NCBI GenBank assembly: GCA_024743405.1
Contig: JANSWP010000042.1
Span: forward strand, 1-57,096
DNA: 57,096 nt
Origin: Bacteroidota bacterium
GTDB taxonomy: Bacteria > Bacteroidota > Bacteroidia > Chitinophagales > Saprospiraceae
Direction of reading: 5' to 3'
Within the stretch, counting starts at the first letter, position 1; each line of letters opens with the position of its first letter. Below are positions 55,498 to 57,096 of this stretch, piece by piece. Made by a program: the position numbers and the translations under genes. Under the pieces are notes generated by a model, which searched no databases, was not told the origin of the DNA, and saw nothing but the letters and a program-made list of their open reading frames with translations.

Positions 55498-57096
55498 ATG
55501 AAAGATAAAGTTCAAATTTTAGTTTTAGTTCTAGTTCAAATACTAACTATATCCACCACTTTCAGTCAAGGCATTGCCATCAATGAGGACGGTGCAAATC
55601 CTGATAATAGTGCCATGCTGGATATTCAATCCACTTCCAAAGGAATATTAATTCCTAAAATGACCACCAACCAACGAAATATGATCAATATGCCTGCGAC
55701 AGGATTGTTGGTATTTGATACAGATATTGTTTCCTTCTTTTTTTATGATGGAACAGTTTGGCAAGATTTAAATGAAGTCCCTGCTCAACCTACACCAGTA
55801 AAATTGGCAGACTCTGATGGCGATACTCAAGTTTTGGTGGAGAAAAATATAGATGAAGACATCATTCGATTTGAAATTGAGGGCAATGAACAGTGGCGAA
55901 TGGAAGGTGTGACATTAATTCCAGAGACTTCTGGAGGAAGCGTCTTTATTGGCAAAGATGCAGGACAAGTAGATGATTTAACCAATAATTTAAACGTATT
56001 CATTGGTGAAGGAGCAGGCGCTTCTAATACTTCTGGTCAGAATAATACCTTTTTAGGAAATTTAGCAGGAAATTCCAATACGACTGCAATCAATAATGTT
56101 TTGATTGGGAAAGATGCTGGCAGTTCAATTACAACAGGCTCGGAAAATACAATTGTCGGTAAAAATGCTGGCAAAAATGTTGCGACCACTGGAGGTAACA
56201 CTTTTTTTGGATACGAAGCTGGACTCAATAGTACGGTCAAAGAAAACACTTTTATTGGTAACTTAACAGGACGTGGTAATACCATGGGGAGTAGCAATAC
56301 TTTTATTGGAAATAGTGCTGGTGTTACTAATAAAACGGGTAGTAATAACACCTTTATTGGAGAAAATACAGGGCTATTGAATACCGCCTCCAATAATACT
56401 TTTATTGGAAGTCAAGCTGGTGCTTCTAATTCTTCAGGAACTGCAAATACGTCAATTGGAAAAAACGCTGGTGCCTCCAACACCACTGCTAGTTATAATA
56501 CTTTCTTAGGGTATCATTCTGGTCAAAATAATACAACAGGGGAGCACAATACATTCATTGGAAATCTAGCTGGAGATTTTAATAATGCCTCATTTAATAC
56601 ATTTGTTGGTTCTGTTGCTGGGCAAAATAATTCTTCGGGGCTTTCAAACTCTTTCTTTGGAACTTCGGCTGGGCAAAATAATACTACCGGCCACAGAAAT
56701 TCTTTTTTCGGATACGAGGCGGGACGGAATAATAGCATTGCTTCAGACAATACTTTTATTGGAGATGAGGCTGGAACTTCAAATACTTCAGGTAATGAAA
56801 ATACCTTTATTGGACGGAATACTGGTCGAAATAACATTTCTACAAACGGCAATACTTTTATTGGAATGGAAGCAGGATATAGTAATATTGCTAATAACAA
56901 TACCTTTATTGGAAATAGCGCTGGATATGCTAATACAGACGCCGAAGGAAATACCTTCATTGGTTATTTTGCTGGAGCTGCCAATACAACAGGTAATGAA
57001 AATACCTTTATTGGACGGAATACTGGTCGAAATAACATTTCTACAAACGGCAATACTTTTATTGGAATGGAAGCAGGATATAGTAATATTGCTAAT
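55498..57096 (+). CDS. Second repeat-fibre protein (cut by window end)
   Basis: A frame open from ATG at 55498 to the window edge (533 codons, no stop). It is a paralogue of the protein at 51663. Signal peptide ending TFSQ, then GIAINEDGANPDNSAMLDIQ and GILIPKMTT, an acidic adaptor (DSDGDTQVLVEKNIDED) and 17-residue repeats of consensus NTFIGxxAGxxNTTGxx from about residue 155 on. Repeats carry NTFIG more than NSFFG, so the two arrays have diverged. A C-terminal S74 domain is expected past the edge but cannot be confirmed. The last 105 bases repeat a block 201 bases earlier exactly. Confidence 0.85.
   Translation, partial: MKDKVQILVLVLVQILTISTTFSQGIAINEDGANPDNSAMLDIQSTSKGILIPKMTTNQRNMINMPATGLLVFDTDIVSFFFYDGTVWQDLNEVPAQPTPVKLADSDGDTQVLVEKNIDEDIIRFEIEGNEQWRMEGVTLIPETSGGSVFIGKDAGQVDDLTNNLNVFIGEGAGASNTSGQNNTFLGNLAGNSNTTAINNVLIGKDAGSSITTGSENTIVGKNAGKNVATTGGNTFFGYEAGLNSTVKENTFIGNLTGRGNTMGSSNTFIGNSAGVTNKTGSNNTFIGENTGLLNTASNNTFIGSQAGASNSSGTANTSIGKNAGASNTTASYNTFLGYHSGQNNTTGEHNTFIGNLAGDFNNASFNTFVGSVAGQNNSSGLSNSFFGTSAGQNNTTGHRNSFFGYEAGRNNSIASDNTFIGDEAGTSNTSGNENTFIGRNTGRNNISTNGNTFIGMEAGYSNIANNNTFIGNSAGYANTDAEGNTFIGYFAGAANTTGNENTFIGRNTGRNNISTNGNTFIGMEAGYSNIAN
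56791..57096 (+). repeat. 201-bp recent duplication inside the fibre repeats
   Basis: Bases 56791-56895 and 56992-57096 are identical over 105 bases. The offset of 201 bases equals 67 codons, four repeats less one residue. The second copy runs off the window, so the full extent is unknown. Confidence 0.9.

Noticed and set aside
56037-56960. Minus-strand open frames in the second fibre gene
   Set aside because: Same cause: antisense reading of in-phase repeats, with no independent start signal or family match.
51663-57096. Prophage origin for the tail-fibre-like genes
   Set aside because: Both have bacterial signal peptides, flank a T9SS protein, and no capsid, terminase, baseplate or integrase gene is present.

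Overview
This AT-rich window (about one third G+C by eye) comes from a Bacteroidota chromosome. The evidence is type IX secretion (T9SS) C-terminal sorting domains, a TonB receptor paired with a DUF4249 lipoprotein, an HU-CCDC81/SPOR protein, bacillithiol synthesis (BshC), LytTR signalling, TAnnTTTG-type promoters, and starts without Shine-Dalgarno sequences. The large S74/repeat proteins and the T9SS tail style fit Saprospiria or a relative, but that placement is inference. I see no tRNA, rRNA, CRISPR array or intact transposase.

Layout. 0.5-8.9 kb: exported DUF1573 protein, CPBP membrane protease, M1 peptidase, secreted amidohydrolase, cytidine deaminase, saccharopine-dehydrogenase-type reductase. 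9.1-13.4 kb: three-part export operon (HlyD adaptor, MacB-like permease, TolC) with no ATPase gene. 14-18.7 kb: TPR hybrid histidine kinase with an eroded ATP site, HU-CCDC81/SPOR protein, SDR. 18.8-24.3 kb: second M1 peptidase, then a TonB receptor/DUF4249 pair. 24.4-29.4 kb: an NAD/ADP-ribose island made of an NrtR-type Nudix regulator, a small lipoprotein, a divergent PRPP-synthetase-like protein, a NAMPT-like protein, a nucleoside-deoxyribosyltransferase-like protein and a wrecked NADAR gene. 29.5-36.6 kb: sialate O-acetylesterase, GlpK, BshC, GH2-like hydrolase. 36.8-43.0 kb: four-gene outer-membrane/lipoprotein operon with a CIA30/CBM11-like tandem repeat lipoprotein. 44.7-48.6 kb: LytTR regulator and LytS-like propeller kinase. 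48.9 kb to the right edge: surface proteins, namely a seven-repeat propeller with a T9SS tail, two paralogous 17-residue-repeat proteins, one with an S74 autochaperone and one cut by the window edge, and a second T9SS protein between them.

Among these sits a dispersed family of roughly 165 bp elements with terminal inverted repeats, flanked by TTA/TAA. There are five full copies, one shorter copy and one at the left edge. Stem sequences differ between copies but stay complementary within each copy, while two unpaired boxes are conserved. This and the NAD/ADP-ribose island are the best candidates for something new here.
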